A DNA stretch of 10,788 nt from Flavobacteriia bacterium (lineage in GTDB: Bacteria > Bacteroidota > Bacteroidia > Flavobacteriales > Flavobacteriaceae). Shown here one piece after another: positions 1-6,512 of this stretch; position 1 is the first letter of the stretch; every line of letters starts with the position of its first letter. The translations under genes and the position numbers were made by a program. The stretch is taken from the NCBI GenBank assembly GCA_003973375.1, contig QNYL01000154.1, forward strand, positions 1 through 10,788, in the 5' to 3' direction. A model generated the notes under the pieces. The model was not told where the DNA came from. It saw only the letters and a program-made list of their open reading frames with translations, and made no database searches.

Positions 1-38
1 AAGAAATTAATATAAAAAAAAAGCCAGATTTTTTTCAT
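1..38 (-). CDS. 5' end of a gene running off the left edge (probable exported protein)
   Basis: An ATG on the minus strand at 36-38 opens a frame that stays open to the window edge and reads MKKIWLFFYINF. A lysine pair followed by aromatic and aliphatic residues is what the start of a signal peptide looks like. Twenty-two bases upstream of the ATG, at 60-67, lies a perfect match to the Bacteroidota -7 element (TATCTTTG on the minus strand), downstream of the exbD terminator. The gene therefore looks independently transcribed. Only about 12 codons are visible, so the family cannot be named. The start itself is an inference from promoter position and the signal-like residues. Confidence 0.4.
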   Translation of the reverse strand, partial: MKKIWLFFYINF

Positions 39-59
39 TAAAACATTTATAAATAAATT

Positions 60-67
60 CAAAGATA
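60..67 (-). promoter_or_regulatory. Putative -7 promoter element for the left-edge gene
   Basis: The minus strand reads TATCTTTG, an exact match to the Bacteroidota housekeeping -7 consensus TAnnTTTG. It lies 21 bases upstream of the ATG at 36-38 and just past the exbD terminator at 79-120. No convincing -33 TTTG is present at the usual spacing, so the call rests on the -7 box and its position. Confidence 0.4.
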
Positions 68-78
68 AGTTATTCCAT

Positions 79-120
79 AAAAAAAAGGTAATCTAACTTT
101 AAATAGTTAGATTACCTTTT
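79..120 (-). terminator. Rho-independent terminator of the exb operon
   Basis: Bases 83-98 and 105-120 form a perfect 16-bp inverted repeat with a 6-base loop (core GGTAATCTAAC). On the minus strand the hairpin is followed by a run of T (complement of A79-A86). It begins 22 bases after the stop codon of the last exbD gene, as expected for the end of the exbB-exbD transcript. Confidence 0.85.
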
Positions 121-141
121 AAATATTAAAATAAAAAAGTA

Positions 142-603
142 TTACTTTATGTTCTTTGTAATATCTCCTTTTCTTGTGGAGTAATTGATCTTAAGTGCAT
201 CTACATTTCTCAATTCTTCCTTAATATCAGTAATAGTACCCACATCTGAATCGATATCTGCTTTGATTGAAGTTGTTAAAAGTGGTATTTCATCTTCAGA
301 ATGTGTTTCTCTTTCAGCAAAAATAAAATACTTTACATTTTTAACATCTGAGATCCTGTCATTCAGCTGAATCTTATCTCCACCTACTCCATTCACTTTA
401 CCCACATAAATATAGCTTACCAGACTTTTACGCTCCAGTTTCTTTACCTCAGTAGCAAAAGGTAGCGTTACTTTTACTTTTAATTCGGTTTCACGCATAG
501 TGGTAGAAACCATAAAAAAGAATAAAAGCATAAAAACTATATCCGGCAGAGACGCCGTTGAAATTGCAGGCAATCCTTTTTTCTTCTTTTTAAACTTAGA
601 CAT
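142..603 (-). CDS. exbD: Biopolymer transport protein ExbD/TolR (second, short copy)
   Basis: Predicted stator subunit of a proton-driven ExbB-ExbD motor in the inner membrane. The 153-residue protein starts with a lysine-rich cytoplasmic tail (residues 3-9), followed by one transmembrane helix at about 19-36. That helix carries D21 in the context SLPDIVFMLLFFF, the position of the proton-carrying aspartate essential in the ExbD/TolR family. The remainder is a small periplasmic domain, close to the usual family length. It lies 6 bases after the longer exbD and is the last gene before the terminator. The two ExbD proteins differ clearly outside the helix, so they are likely distinct subunits or alternative partners, not a recent duplication. 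Family assignment is firm; the energised partner (TonB or other) is not encoded in this window. Confidence 0.93.
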   Translation of the reverse strand: MSKFKKKKKGLPAISTASLPDIVFMLLFFFMVSTTMRETELKVKVTLPFATEVKKLERKSLVSYIYVGKVNGVGGDKIQLNDRISDVKNVKYFIFAERETHSEDEIPLLTTSIKADIDSDVGTITDIKEELRNVDALKINYSTRKGDITKNIK

Positions 604-609
604 AGTATA

Positions 610-1251
610 TTATTTAATTGGTTCTGCTTCAGAAATAATCTGTGGATATTTCGATTTGATATCTTTTACCTTAGCCTTTAAACTTTCGTTATTAGGATCA
701 TTATTCAGATCTTTAACAAGTTGTTCATAGCTTCTGCCATACAACTTGTTTGCCAAACGATTTCTAAGATCAATATATGCTCCAACCAATTCATTCTGAA
801 CTGCTATATAAGTACCGTACGAGGTACCTCTGTTACTTTCCAGTGATATTACAGCTTTGTTAGGATGGTCTGATGATTCGGGATCTTTAGCCCCTTCACA
901 CCAAGTGCATTCTGCAGCCGGTAACATTTCACCGGTTTTGGGATCTTTCATAGGATTTCCTAACCCACCTCCGTTATCGATAAATTTTTTGGCTTCCTCA
1001 CGTAACTGATCAACCTTGATAAATTTTTCACCTTCTATCAGGATCTCATTGTTACGGTTAACGGTAACTACAAAAACATTCTTTTCTTTTAATTTTGGAG
1101 GCTTTATATTAGGGTCCTGTCTCTCAGGCAATTTTCTGGATATCCCTGTGTCAACATTCATCGTGGTGGTTACCAGAAAGAATATCAATAACAAGAAAGC
1201 TATATCCGCCATTGAGCCTGCGTTTATTTCAGGTACTTCTCTTTTAGCCAT
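610..1251 (-). CDS. exbD: Biopolymer transport protein ExbD/TolR (long form with CxxC loop)
   Basis: Predicted ExbD-type subunit of an inner-membrane proton channel. A short cytoplasmic start (MAKREVPEINAGS) leads into one transmembrane helix at about 15-31 with the essential aspartate at D16 (SMADIAFLLLIFF). The periplasmic part is long: at 213 residues the protein is well above the roughly 140 of Escherichia coli ExbD. It contains a loop at about 94-130 with C115 and C118 (CTWC) in a Gly/Pro/Asp-rich setting, and ends in a charged helical region followed by YPQIISEAEP. As far as I know, long ExbDs with this kind of ending are common in Bacteroidota, so the length is not an error. The gene lies 4 bases after the membrane-protein gene and 6 bases before the second exbD, and is almost certainly cotranscribed with both. 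The role of the cysteine pair (metal, disulfide or none) is unknown. Confidence 0.93.
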   Translation of the reverse strand: MAKREVPEINAGSMADIAFLLLIFFLVTTTMNVDTGISRKLPERQDPNIKPPKLKEKNVFVVTVNRNNEILIEGEKFIKVDQLREEAKKFIDNGGGLGNPMKDPKTGEMLPAAECTWCEGAKDPESSDHPNKAVISLESNRGTSYGTYIAVQNELVGAYIDLRNRLANKLYGRSYEQLVKDLNNDPNNESLKAKVKDIKSKYPQIISEAEPIK

Positions 1252-1255
1252 AATT

Positions 1256-1720
1256 TTATTTTGAAACTAATGATTTTAAAAATCCTCCAACTATTGCAAC
1301 TATTGCAATTCCTCCTAAAATAACTGAATACCAGATACCGGTACTCACCCATTTAGATACCGATCCTGCTTCACCTCCTTTTAGTACTTTTCCTGATACA
1401 TTCAGTACTGCAGCATCTGATGCCATCATATAGGATATAACCAGAATAACTGCCAGAAAACCAATAGAGATCAAAGATCGTACCAGTAATTTTGGATTCT
1501 TAATCATATTGATTAAAGAAAAAACAACAGCAATAATTGCAGTAATGATCAATACAAATGTTGCAAATTTAATATAAGGAGAAACTAAACTGTTTTGCAG
1601 ATCTACCGATTCTATAATCGGATCATCTCCTTCCATAATTATCCTGATCAGGAAATACACAGCAATAATGCTGATAACTCCGGATACTATGGATAAAATT
1701 TTAGATAAACTACTTTTCAT
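1256..1720 (-). CDS. Uncharacterised four-helix membrane protein within the exb operon
   Basis: I do not recognise a named family. The 154-residue protein shows four hydrophobic segments at about 8-28, 50-72, 81-99 and 127-147. An acidic stretch (EGDDPIIESVD, about 30-40) lies between the first two, and a small Gly/Ser/Lys-rich loop (about 108-122) precedes the last helix. No signal peptidase site, metal motif or enzyme motif is apparent. It sits between exbB (2 bases upstream) and the long exbD (4 bases downstream), so its synthesis is very likely coupled to the proton channel. From memory, a small membrane protein at this position recurs in Bacteroidota exb clusters. Inference: an accessory, assembly or regulatory subunit of the ExbB-ExbD complex. 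A true gene is well supported by the packing; the function is not known. Confidence 0.85.
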   Translation of the reverse strand: MKSSLSKILSIVSGVISIIAVYFLIRIIMEGDDPIIESVDLQNSLVSPYIKFATFVLIITAIIAVVFSLINMIKNPKLLVRSLISIGFLAVILVISYMMASDAAVLNVSGKVLKGGEAGSVSKWVSTGIWYSVILGGIAIVAIVGGFLKSLVSK

Positions 1721-1722
1721 GT

Positions 1723-2451
1723 TTAATTCTTTTTATTTCTGATCAATAAATCAACCAATTTAATGGAAGCATCTTCCATATTGTTTACAATGCTATCAAT
1801 TTTTGAAATGATATAATTATAAAAAATCTGAAGAACAATTGCAACAATCAAACCGAATACTGTAGTTAATAAGGCCACTTTAATACCTCCTGCCACTACT
1901 GCCGGAGAAATATCACCAGCTGCTTCAATCGCGTCAAAGGCACTAATCATACCAATTACCGTACCCATGAACCCAAGCATCGGAGCCAGAGCAATAAATA
2001 ATGATAACCAGGATACATTCTTTTCAAGTAATCCCATTTGAACGCCACCGTAAGAAACCACAGCTTTTTCTGCAGCATCAACGCCTTCATCCATACGATC
2101 TAAACCTTGGTAGAAAATTGAGGCAACAGGCCCTTTTGTGTTTCTACATACTTCTTTAGCTGCTTCTACTCCACCGCTATTGAAAGCTTCTTCAATGTTG
2201 TTTATTAATTTATCGGTATTTGTTGAAGCCATATTCAGATAGATAATTCTCTCTATCGCAATGGCTAAACCTAAAATCAAGGTTAATAACACAATACCCA
2301 TAAAAAATGGACCTCCTTCAATGAATCGTTGTTTGAGAACTTGATGGAAAGTTTTGTCTGCAACAACTGGTTCTGCTTGAGCATAAATACTCTGAGCTGA
2401 ACTTAAAACCATTAAACCTGTAATTGTCAGGGTTGTAAATACTTTTTTCAT
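1723..2451 (-). CDS. exbB: MotA/TolQ/ExbB-family proton channel protein
   Basis: Pentamer-forming channel subunit of a proton-motive-force motor in the inner membrane. The 242 residues begin with an apparent cleavable signal peptide (about 1-25, ending AQA). Three transmembrane helices follow: about 49-71, 147-171 and 187-213. The family signature lies in the second and third helices: APMLGFMGTVIGMISAF at 156-172 and ALLTTVFGLIVAI at 193-205. A cytoplasmic domain of roughly 75 residues separates helices one and two. This is the TolQ/ExbB topology plus an N-terminal leader, a variant I know from Bacteroidota. It is the first gene of the exb operon, 75 bases from tRNA-Ser. ExbB is a better label than TolQ because no tolA, tolB or pal is adjacent, but the window alone does not settle it. 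Confidence 0.93.
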   Translation of the reverse strand: MKKVFTTLTITGLMVLSSAQSIYAQAEPVVADKTFHQVLKQRFIEGGPFFMGIVLLTLILGLAIAIERIIYLNMASTNTDKLINNIEEAFNSGGVEAAKEVCRNTKGPVASIFYQGLDRMDEGVDAAEKAVVSYGGVQMGLLEKNVSWLSLFIALAPMLGFMGTVIGMISAFDAIEAAGDISPAVVAGGIKVALLTTVFGLIVAIVLQIFYNYIISKIDSIVNNMEDASIKLVDLLIRNKKN

Positions 2452-2488
2452 TTTTGCTAATGTTTGTTTTATAATTTAGTTAACGGGT

Positions 2489-2496
2489 TAAAGATA
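2489..2496 (-). promoter_or_regulatory. Possible -7 element upstream of exbB
   Basis: The minus strand reads TATCTTTA, seven of eight positions of TAnnTTTG, 37 bases upstream of the exbB start and between the tRNA and exbB. There is no good -33 box. In this AT-rich gap a chance match is quite possible, and readthrough from the tRNA gene is an alternative. Confidence 0.3.
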
Positions 2497-2526
2497 TAAA
2501 ATTTTTATTAATTAAAGCACGAAATG

Positions 2527-2613
2527 CGGAGAGAAAGGGATTCGAACCCTTGTTAAGATTTCTCCTAAACACGCTTTCCAAGCGTGCGCCTTAAGCCACT
2601 CGGCCACCTCTCC
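2527..2613 (-). tRNA. trnS: tRNA-Ser (anticodon GGA)
   Basis: The minus strand from 2613 folds as a class II tRNA of 87 bases. The acceptor strand GGAGAGG pairs with TCTCTCC (G-U at the last pair). The anticodon stem CACGC/GCGTG encloses the loop TTGGAAA, giving anticodon GGA, which reads UCC and UCU. The long variable arm is present, and the T arm AAGGG-TTCGAAT-CCCTT is intact. The discriminator base is G, as is typical of tRNA-Ser. The 3' CCA is not encoded: the bases after G are CAT, so CCA must be added enzymatically. Confidence 0.96.
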
Positions 2614-2695
2614 TTATGTGTTTAATATAAGGAATGGCAAGTAACAAAAAAATATTTGTATGAAAAAATTTATAGATAAAAAATTGCTCATTTTC

Positions 2696-3730
2696 TTAAA
2701 AACTCATTTCTCCCCTTAAAGGTGTTTCAAAATATATCTTAAAATTTTCAAAACTAACTTTCTCTCCTATAAGGTATTTCATCTTGGCTATAGCCGATTC
2801 TGTTGTAATATCATTACCACTTATAATACCTATGTCCTGCAAGCGTATACTCGTTTCATAGTATCCCATAATCACTTTTCCGCTTACACATTGTGTAACA
2901 TTAACTACAGGAATTCCCTTTTTAAGAGTACTCTCCAGCAAATTTATAAACCAGTCTTCGGTTGGTGCATTACCTGATCCGTAACTCTCCAGTATTACTC
3001 CCTGCAGATCGGGAATATTTAAAATATGCTTAACTACCTGTTTTGTGATTCCTGGAAAAAGCTTTAAGATAACCACATTGGCATTGATATTTTTACGTAC
3101 AATAAGTTTTTGCTTTTTGTTTTTTTGCTTTAGCAGATACTTATCATTAAATTTTAAATGTACTCCACTCTTTGCCAAAGGGGGGTAATTAGGAGAGTCA
3201 AATGCTTCAAATTGCTCCGAACTGATCTTTGTGGTACGGTTGGCACGATACAATTTATATTCAAAATACAAACATACCTCACTTATCCGGGGCCCGGATT
3301 TCTTCCTCAAAGTAGCAATCTGAATAGCCGTAATAAGATTTTCCTTGGCATCGGTTCTCAAATCTCCAATCGGGAGCTGAGAACCCGTAAATACAATTGG
3401 TTTTTGTAAATTCTCCAGCATAAAACTAATTGCTGAGGCTGTATAAGACATAGTGTCAGTTCCGGTAAGTACTACAAAACCATCAAAATCATAGTAATTC
3501 TTTTCTATGATCTCAACTAATTTCACCCAATTATCTGAATTCATATTAGAAGAGTCTATCGGATCTTCAAAGCAAATACTTTCGATATGACAATCGAGCA
3601 GTTTTAACTCGGGAATTTTATCCCTTAGATGGCTAAAATCAAACGACTTTAAAGCATTAGATCTGTAATCTTTGATCATTCCGATGGTTCCACCGGTATA
3701 GATTAATAGAATATTCGGAATTTTTGACAT
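2696..3730 (-). CDS. ansA: Type I (cytosolic) L-asparaginase
   Basis: Hydrolyses L-asparagine to aspartate and ammonia. The 344-residue protein has the amidohydrolase fold signatures in order: TGGTIG at 12-17 with T15 as the expected nucleophile, Y22 in the flexible active-site loop, TGTDTM at 89-94 with the second catalytic pair T91-D92, TGSQ at 115-118, and K168 in RTTKIS. These correspond to T14, T91, D92 and K163 of Escherichia coli AnsA. No signal peptide is visible, which fits the cytosolic type I enzyme and not the secreted type II. Length is typical. The gene is upstream of tRNA-Ser and the exb operon on the same strand, and divergent from the peptidase gene. A type I asparaginase next to an exb cluster is, to my memory, a recurrent flavobacterial arrangement with no known functional link. 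Confidence 0.93.
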   Translation of the reverse strand: MSKIPNILLIYTGGTIGMIKDYRSNALKSFDFSHLRDKIPELKLLDCHIESICFEDPIDSSNMNSDNWVKLVEIIEKNYYDFDGFVVLTGTDTMSYTASAISFMLENLQKPIVFTGSQLPIGDLRTDAKENLITAIQIATLRKKSGPRISEVCLYFEYKLYRANRTTKISSEQFEAFDSPNYPPLAKSGVHLKFNDKYLLKQKNKKQKLIVRKNINANVVILKLFPGITKQVVKHILNIPDLQGVILESYGSGNAPTEDWFINLLESTLKKGIPVVNVTQCVSGKVIMGYYETSIRLQDIGIISGNDITTESAIAKMKYLIGEKVSFENFKIYFETPLRGEMSF

Positions 3731-3758
3731 GTATTCTGTTTTGGAATAATATATGATG

Positions 3759-3775
3759 TAAATTTATTATATTTA
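3759..3775. promoter_or_regulatory. Possible divergent -7 elements between ansA and the peptidase gene
   Basis: The 80-base gap between the divergent genes holds TAAATTTA on the minus strand (3759-3766, toward ansA) and TATATTTA on the plus strand (3768-3775, toward the peptidase). Each matches seven of eight positions of TAnnTTTG. Neither has a well-spaced -33 box, and the gap is about 85% A+T, so chance matches are likely. Confidence 0.22.
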
Positions 3776-3810
3776 AAACAAAAATTTATTAAACTTTAAA
3801 ATATTTAATT

Positions 3811-4485
3811 ATGTCAGGATATTTTCTAATTTTATTAATAGGCGGACTGGGAATGATCGTTCAGGCTAAACTCAAGTCAAAATTCAAAAAATATTCTCAC
3901 TTACATCTGCGAAACAATTTAAGCGGAAAAGAAATTGCAGAAAAGATGCTTGAGGATAACAATATTTTTGATGTTAAGGTAGTATCTGCCAGAGGCATGT
4001 TAACCGATCACTATAATCCGAAAACAAAAACAGTAAACTTAAGTGAAGCTGTTTACGGCCAGAGAAATGCTGCTGCCGCTGCCGTAGCTGCTCACGAATG
4101 TGGTCATGCAGTACAACATGCCACAGCCTATCCGTGGTTAAAATTAAGATCGGCACTGGTACCCACCGTGGGTATTTCCTCTAAACTGGCCTCATTTTTA
4201 TTGATTGCAGGAATTTTTACCGTTAATACCTTTCCGCAGCTTTTACTTGCCGGAATCGTTTTCTTTGCTGCCACAGTAGTATTTACCTTTATTACCTTAC
4301 CTGTTGAATACGATGCGAGCAACAGAGCACTTGCCTGGCTGGAAAATAAAAATATGCTAACTCCAGAGGAACAGGGCGCAGCCAAAGATGCGCTTAAATG
4401 GGCCGCAAGAACTTATGTAGTGGCTGCTTTGAGTTCTCTGGTAACTTTAATATATTATCTGAATATATACAACAGCCGAAGTTAA
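3811..4485 (+). CDS. Membrane-embedded neutral zinc metallopeptidase, YugP family
   Basis: Predicted integral-membrane zinc protease. In 224 residues it has an N-terminal helix (about 3-18), a cytoplasmic or peripheral segment, then the zinc motif HECGH at 95-99 within AAAAAVAAHECGHAVQHA. H95 and H99 are ligands and E96 the catalytic base. Hydrophobic segments follow at about 113-135, 141-163 and 200-219. E166 in LPVEYDASNRA is the probable third zinc ligand, a stretch conserved in the YugP/Zn_peptidase_2 family. Length matches that family. Substrates are not established for these proteins; membrane protein quality control is the usual guess. It is a single plus-strand gene, divergent from ansA and convergent with the Lrp-type regulator 51 bases downstream. 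Confidence 0.9.
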   Translation: MSGYFLILLIGGLGMIVQAKLKSKFKKYSHLHLRNNLSGKEIAEKMLEDNNIFDVKVVSARGMLTDHYNPKTKTVNLSEAVYGQRNAAAAAVAAHECGHAVQHATAYPWLKLRSALVPTVGISSKLASFLLIAGIFTVNTFPQLLLAGIVFFAATVVFTFITLPVEYDASNRALAWLENKNMLTPEEQGAAKDALKWAARTYVVAALSSLVTLIYYLNIYNSRS

Positions 4486-4532
4486 AGTATTAAGAAGCCG
4501 TAAATAGTATAAAAACTCAAGAGTATCTGGTG

Positions 4533-4552
4533 CAGATCAAATTTTGATCTGA
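4533..4552. repeat. Perfect 20-bp palindrome at the regulator stop codon
   Basis: The sequence CAGATCAAAA followed by its exact reverse complement covers the last codons and stop of the Lrp-type gene, in the space where it converges with the peptidase gene. As RNA it could form an 8-bp stem with an AATT loop on either strand. No T run follows in either direction, so it is not a standard terminator. It may be a weak bidirectional transcript end, a protein-binding site or chance. Confidence 0.6.
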
Positions 4553-4998
4553 CGATCGATTTGTTGTTCTAATGAGATGAAGGTTTCTGTTCTTGAAACC
4601 CCTTTGATATTTTGAATATGGTGATTTAAAACCTGCATCAGATGCTCATTATCTCTACAAAGAATTTTTACAAAAATAGCATAATTACCTGTGGTATAAT
4701 GGCTTTCTATTACCTCATCAATTTCTTTTAAACGATTGACAGCTTCCTTATATTTACTCGAACTGTCTAAAAAGATTCCAACAAATGCCAGAGTTTTAAA
4801 TCCCAGAACTTTTGGATTGATGACAAATTTCGATCCTGAAATCAATCCGGAAGCTTCGAGTTTTCTCAAACGCTGGTGAATTGCAGCTCCTGAGATTCCA
4901 ATTTCACGGGCAATACTTAAAATCGGTGTTCTGGCATCACGCATTAAATTGTTCAGGATGATCTTATCAATACCATCAATTTCTATTTCTTTTTTCAT
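4537..4998 (-). CDS. Lrp/AsnC family transcriptional regulator
   Basis: DNA-binding regulator of the feast/famine type, usually sensing an amino acid or related metabolite. The 153 residues comprise an N-terminal winged helix-turn-helix (about 8-60, with the recognition region ISIAREIGISGAAIHQRLRK-like at 27-46), a linker strand, and a ligand-binding RAM domain (about 67-140). The RAM domain carries the conserved turn TTGNYA at 102-107. The length is typical and both domains are complete. The regulon cannot be read from the window: the nearest genes are the peptidase and, farther away, ansA and the acc operon, and none is obviously tied to it. It is transcribed alone: the acc terminator lies just upstream and a -7 box at 5026-5033 gives a leader of about 20 bases. 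Confidence 0.93.
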   Translation of the reverse strand: MKKEIEIDGIDKIILNNLMRDARTPILSIAREIGISGAAIHQRLRKLEASGLISGSKFVINPKVLGFKTLAFVGIFLDSSSKYKEAVNRLKEIDEVIESHYTTGNYAIFVKILCRDNEHLMQVLNHHIQNIKGVSRTETFISLEQQIDRQIKI

Positions 4999-5025
4999 TT
5001 TTAGAGCCTACTTTTATATTGTAAA

Positions 5026-5033
5026 CAAATTTA
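5026..5033 (-). promoter_or_regulatory. Putative -7 element of the Lrp-type gene
   Basis: The minus strand reads TAAATTTG, a perfect TAnnTTTG match, 27 bases upstream of the ATG. It lies immediately downstream of the acc terminator, which makes an independent promoter logical. The -33 region overlaps that terminator and shows no clear TTTG. Confidence 0.4.
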
Positions 5034-5067
5034 AAAAATAAAAGGAAATGACTAAGCATTTCCTTTT
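5034..5067 (-). terminator. Terminator of the fabH-accB-accC operon
   Basis: Bases 5040-5050 (AAAAGGAAATG) and 5057-5067 are perfect reverse complements around a 6-base loop. On the minus strand the stem is followed by ATTTTTTAAATT, a T-rich tail. It lies 21 bases beyond the accC stop codon and before the Lrp-type gene. The stem has only three G-C pairs, so it is probably of moderate strength. Confidence 0.65.
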
Positions 5068-5088
5068 GTTTTATAACGAAATTGAAAC

Positions 5089-6438
5089 TTATTCTTCAGG
5101 TTGTATTTCAAAATCTTCCATAAACTTGGTTGTATAGTTTCCTGCCACATAGTCAGGATTTTCCATCAATTGACGATGAAATGGTATGGTGGTTTTTACC
5201 CCTTCAATAACAAATTCATCTAAAGCTCTTCGCATTTTATTGATTGCTTCTTCTCTGGTTTGAGCTGTAACGATCAATTTAGCGATCATAGAATCGTAAT
5301 TTGGCGGTATGGTATAATTGTCGTAAACATGAGTATCTATACGCACTCCATGTCCTCCGGGCGCATGAAAAGTAGTAATCTTACCGGGTGATGGTCTAAA
5401 ACCATTGAATGGATCTTCAGCGTTGATCCTGCATTCGATTGAATGCTGAGTAGGATAATAATTGATTCCTGTAATCGGAATCCCTTCAGCTGCTTTGATC
5501 TGCTCACGTATCAGGTCAAAATTTCCAATTACCTGCTCGGTAATAGGATGTTCAACCTGAATTCGGGTATTCATTTCCATAAAATAGAAATTCCGGTTTT
5601 TATCTACCAGAAACTCTATGGTACCTACGCCTTCATATTTTATATATTCTGTAGCCTTAACTGCTGCTTCTCCCATTTTTTTTCTCAATTCATCGGTCAT
5701 GAATGGTGAAGGTGTTTCCTCGGTTAGTTTTTGATGACGACGCTGGATAGAACAATCTCTTTCTGATAAATGGCAGGCTTTCCCTGTAGAATCGCCAACA
5801 ATTTGTATTTCAATATGTCGTGGCTCCTCAATAAGTTTTTCCAGATACATGGCATCATTTCCAAAAGCAGCTTTAGCTTCTGCACGGGCAGAATCCCATG
5901 CATTTTGCAGATCCTCTTCTTTCCATACGGCACGCATCCCTTTTCCTCCGCCACCGGCAGTTGCTTTTAACATCACAGGATAACCAATTTCTTTGGCAAT
6001 TTTCTCTGCTTCCTGAAAAGTTTCAATTATCCCTTCAGAACCGGGAATTGTAGGAACGCCTGCTTTTTTCATGGTTTCTCTGGCAGAGGCTTTGTCTCCC
6101 ATCCTGCTGATCATATCCGGTGAGGCACCAATAAATTTAATACCGTGTTCTTCGCAGATCTTTGAAAAATGCGCATTCTCAGCTAAAAAACCATATCCGG
6201 GATGTATTGCATCAACATTTGTAATTTCTGCTGCTGCAATTATATTCGACATTTTTAAATAGGATTCACTGCTGGGGGCCGGACCGATGCACACCGCTTC
6301 ATCTGCAAATTTTACATGCAGACTTTCCACATCAACAGTAGAATAAACGGCTACGGATTTTATACCCATCTCCTTGCACGTTCGAATAATTCTTAATGCT
6401 ATTTCGCCTCGGTTGGCTATTAATATCTTTTTAAACAT
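5089..6438 (-). CDS. accC: Biotin carboxylase subunit of acetyl-CoA carboxylase
   Basis: Carboxylates the biotin of AccB with bicarbonate and ATP, the first half-reaction of malonyl-CoA formation. The 449-residue protein has the full biotin-carboxylase layout: an N-terminal Rossmann-like domain beginning [17 protein letters not shown], then the ATP-grasp domain and a C-terminal domain. Visible functional residues include K116 (MGDKAS), the glycine-rich ATP lid GGGGKGMR at 162-169, [12 protein letters not shown] at 226-237, the metal and catalytic segment [11 protein letters not shown] at 288-298 with R292, and the ECRINAEDP stretch with R337. These align closely with the Escherichia coli AccC catalytic set. 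No biotin domain is fused, so this is the stand-alone subunit and not a pyruvate carboxylase. It follows accB by 74 bases. The carboxyltransferase genes accA and accD are not in the window. Confidence 0.96.
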   Translation of the reverse strand: MFKKILIANRGEIALRIIRTCKEMGIKSVAVYSTVDVESLHVKFADEAVCIGPAPSSESYLKMSNIIAAAEITNVDAIHPGYGFLAENAHFSKICEEHGIKFIGASPDMISRMGDKASARETMKKAGVPTIPGSEGIIETFQEAEKIAKEIGYPVMLKATAGGGGKGMRAVWKEEDLQNAWDSARAEAKAAFGNDAMYLEKLIEEPRHIEIQIVGDSTGKACHLSERDCSIQRRHQKLTEETPSPFMTDELRKKMGEAAVKATEYIKYEGVGTIEFLVDKNRNFYFMEMNTRIQVEHPITEQVIGNFDLIREQIKAAEGIPITGINYYPTQHSIECRINAEDPFNGFRPSPGKITTFHAPGGHGVRIDTHVYDNYTIPPNYDSMIAKLIVTAQTREEAINKMRRALDEFVIEGVKTTIPFHRQLMENPDYVAGNYTTKFMEDFEIQPEE

Positions 6439-6512
6439 CTCTTTAATATTAAGCTAATAAACAAATATTCCGACAAGCAGAATCTTTTAAAAAACTGAAA
6501 GAAGAAGGTTTT

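Noticed and set aside
2660..2720. Short plus-strand reading frame beginning MKKFIDKKLL in the ansA-tRNA gap
   Set aside because: It is about 19 codons, A/T-driven, overlaps the end of ansA in antisense, and has no promoter or family support.
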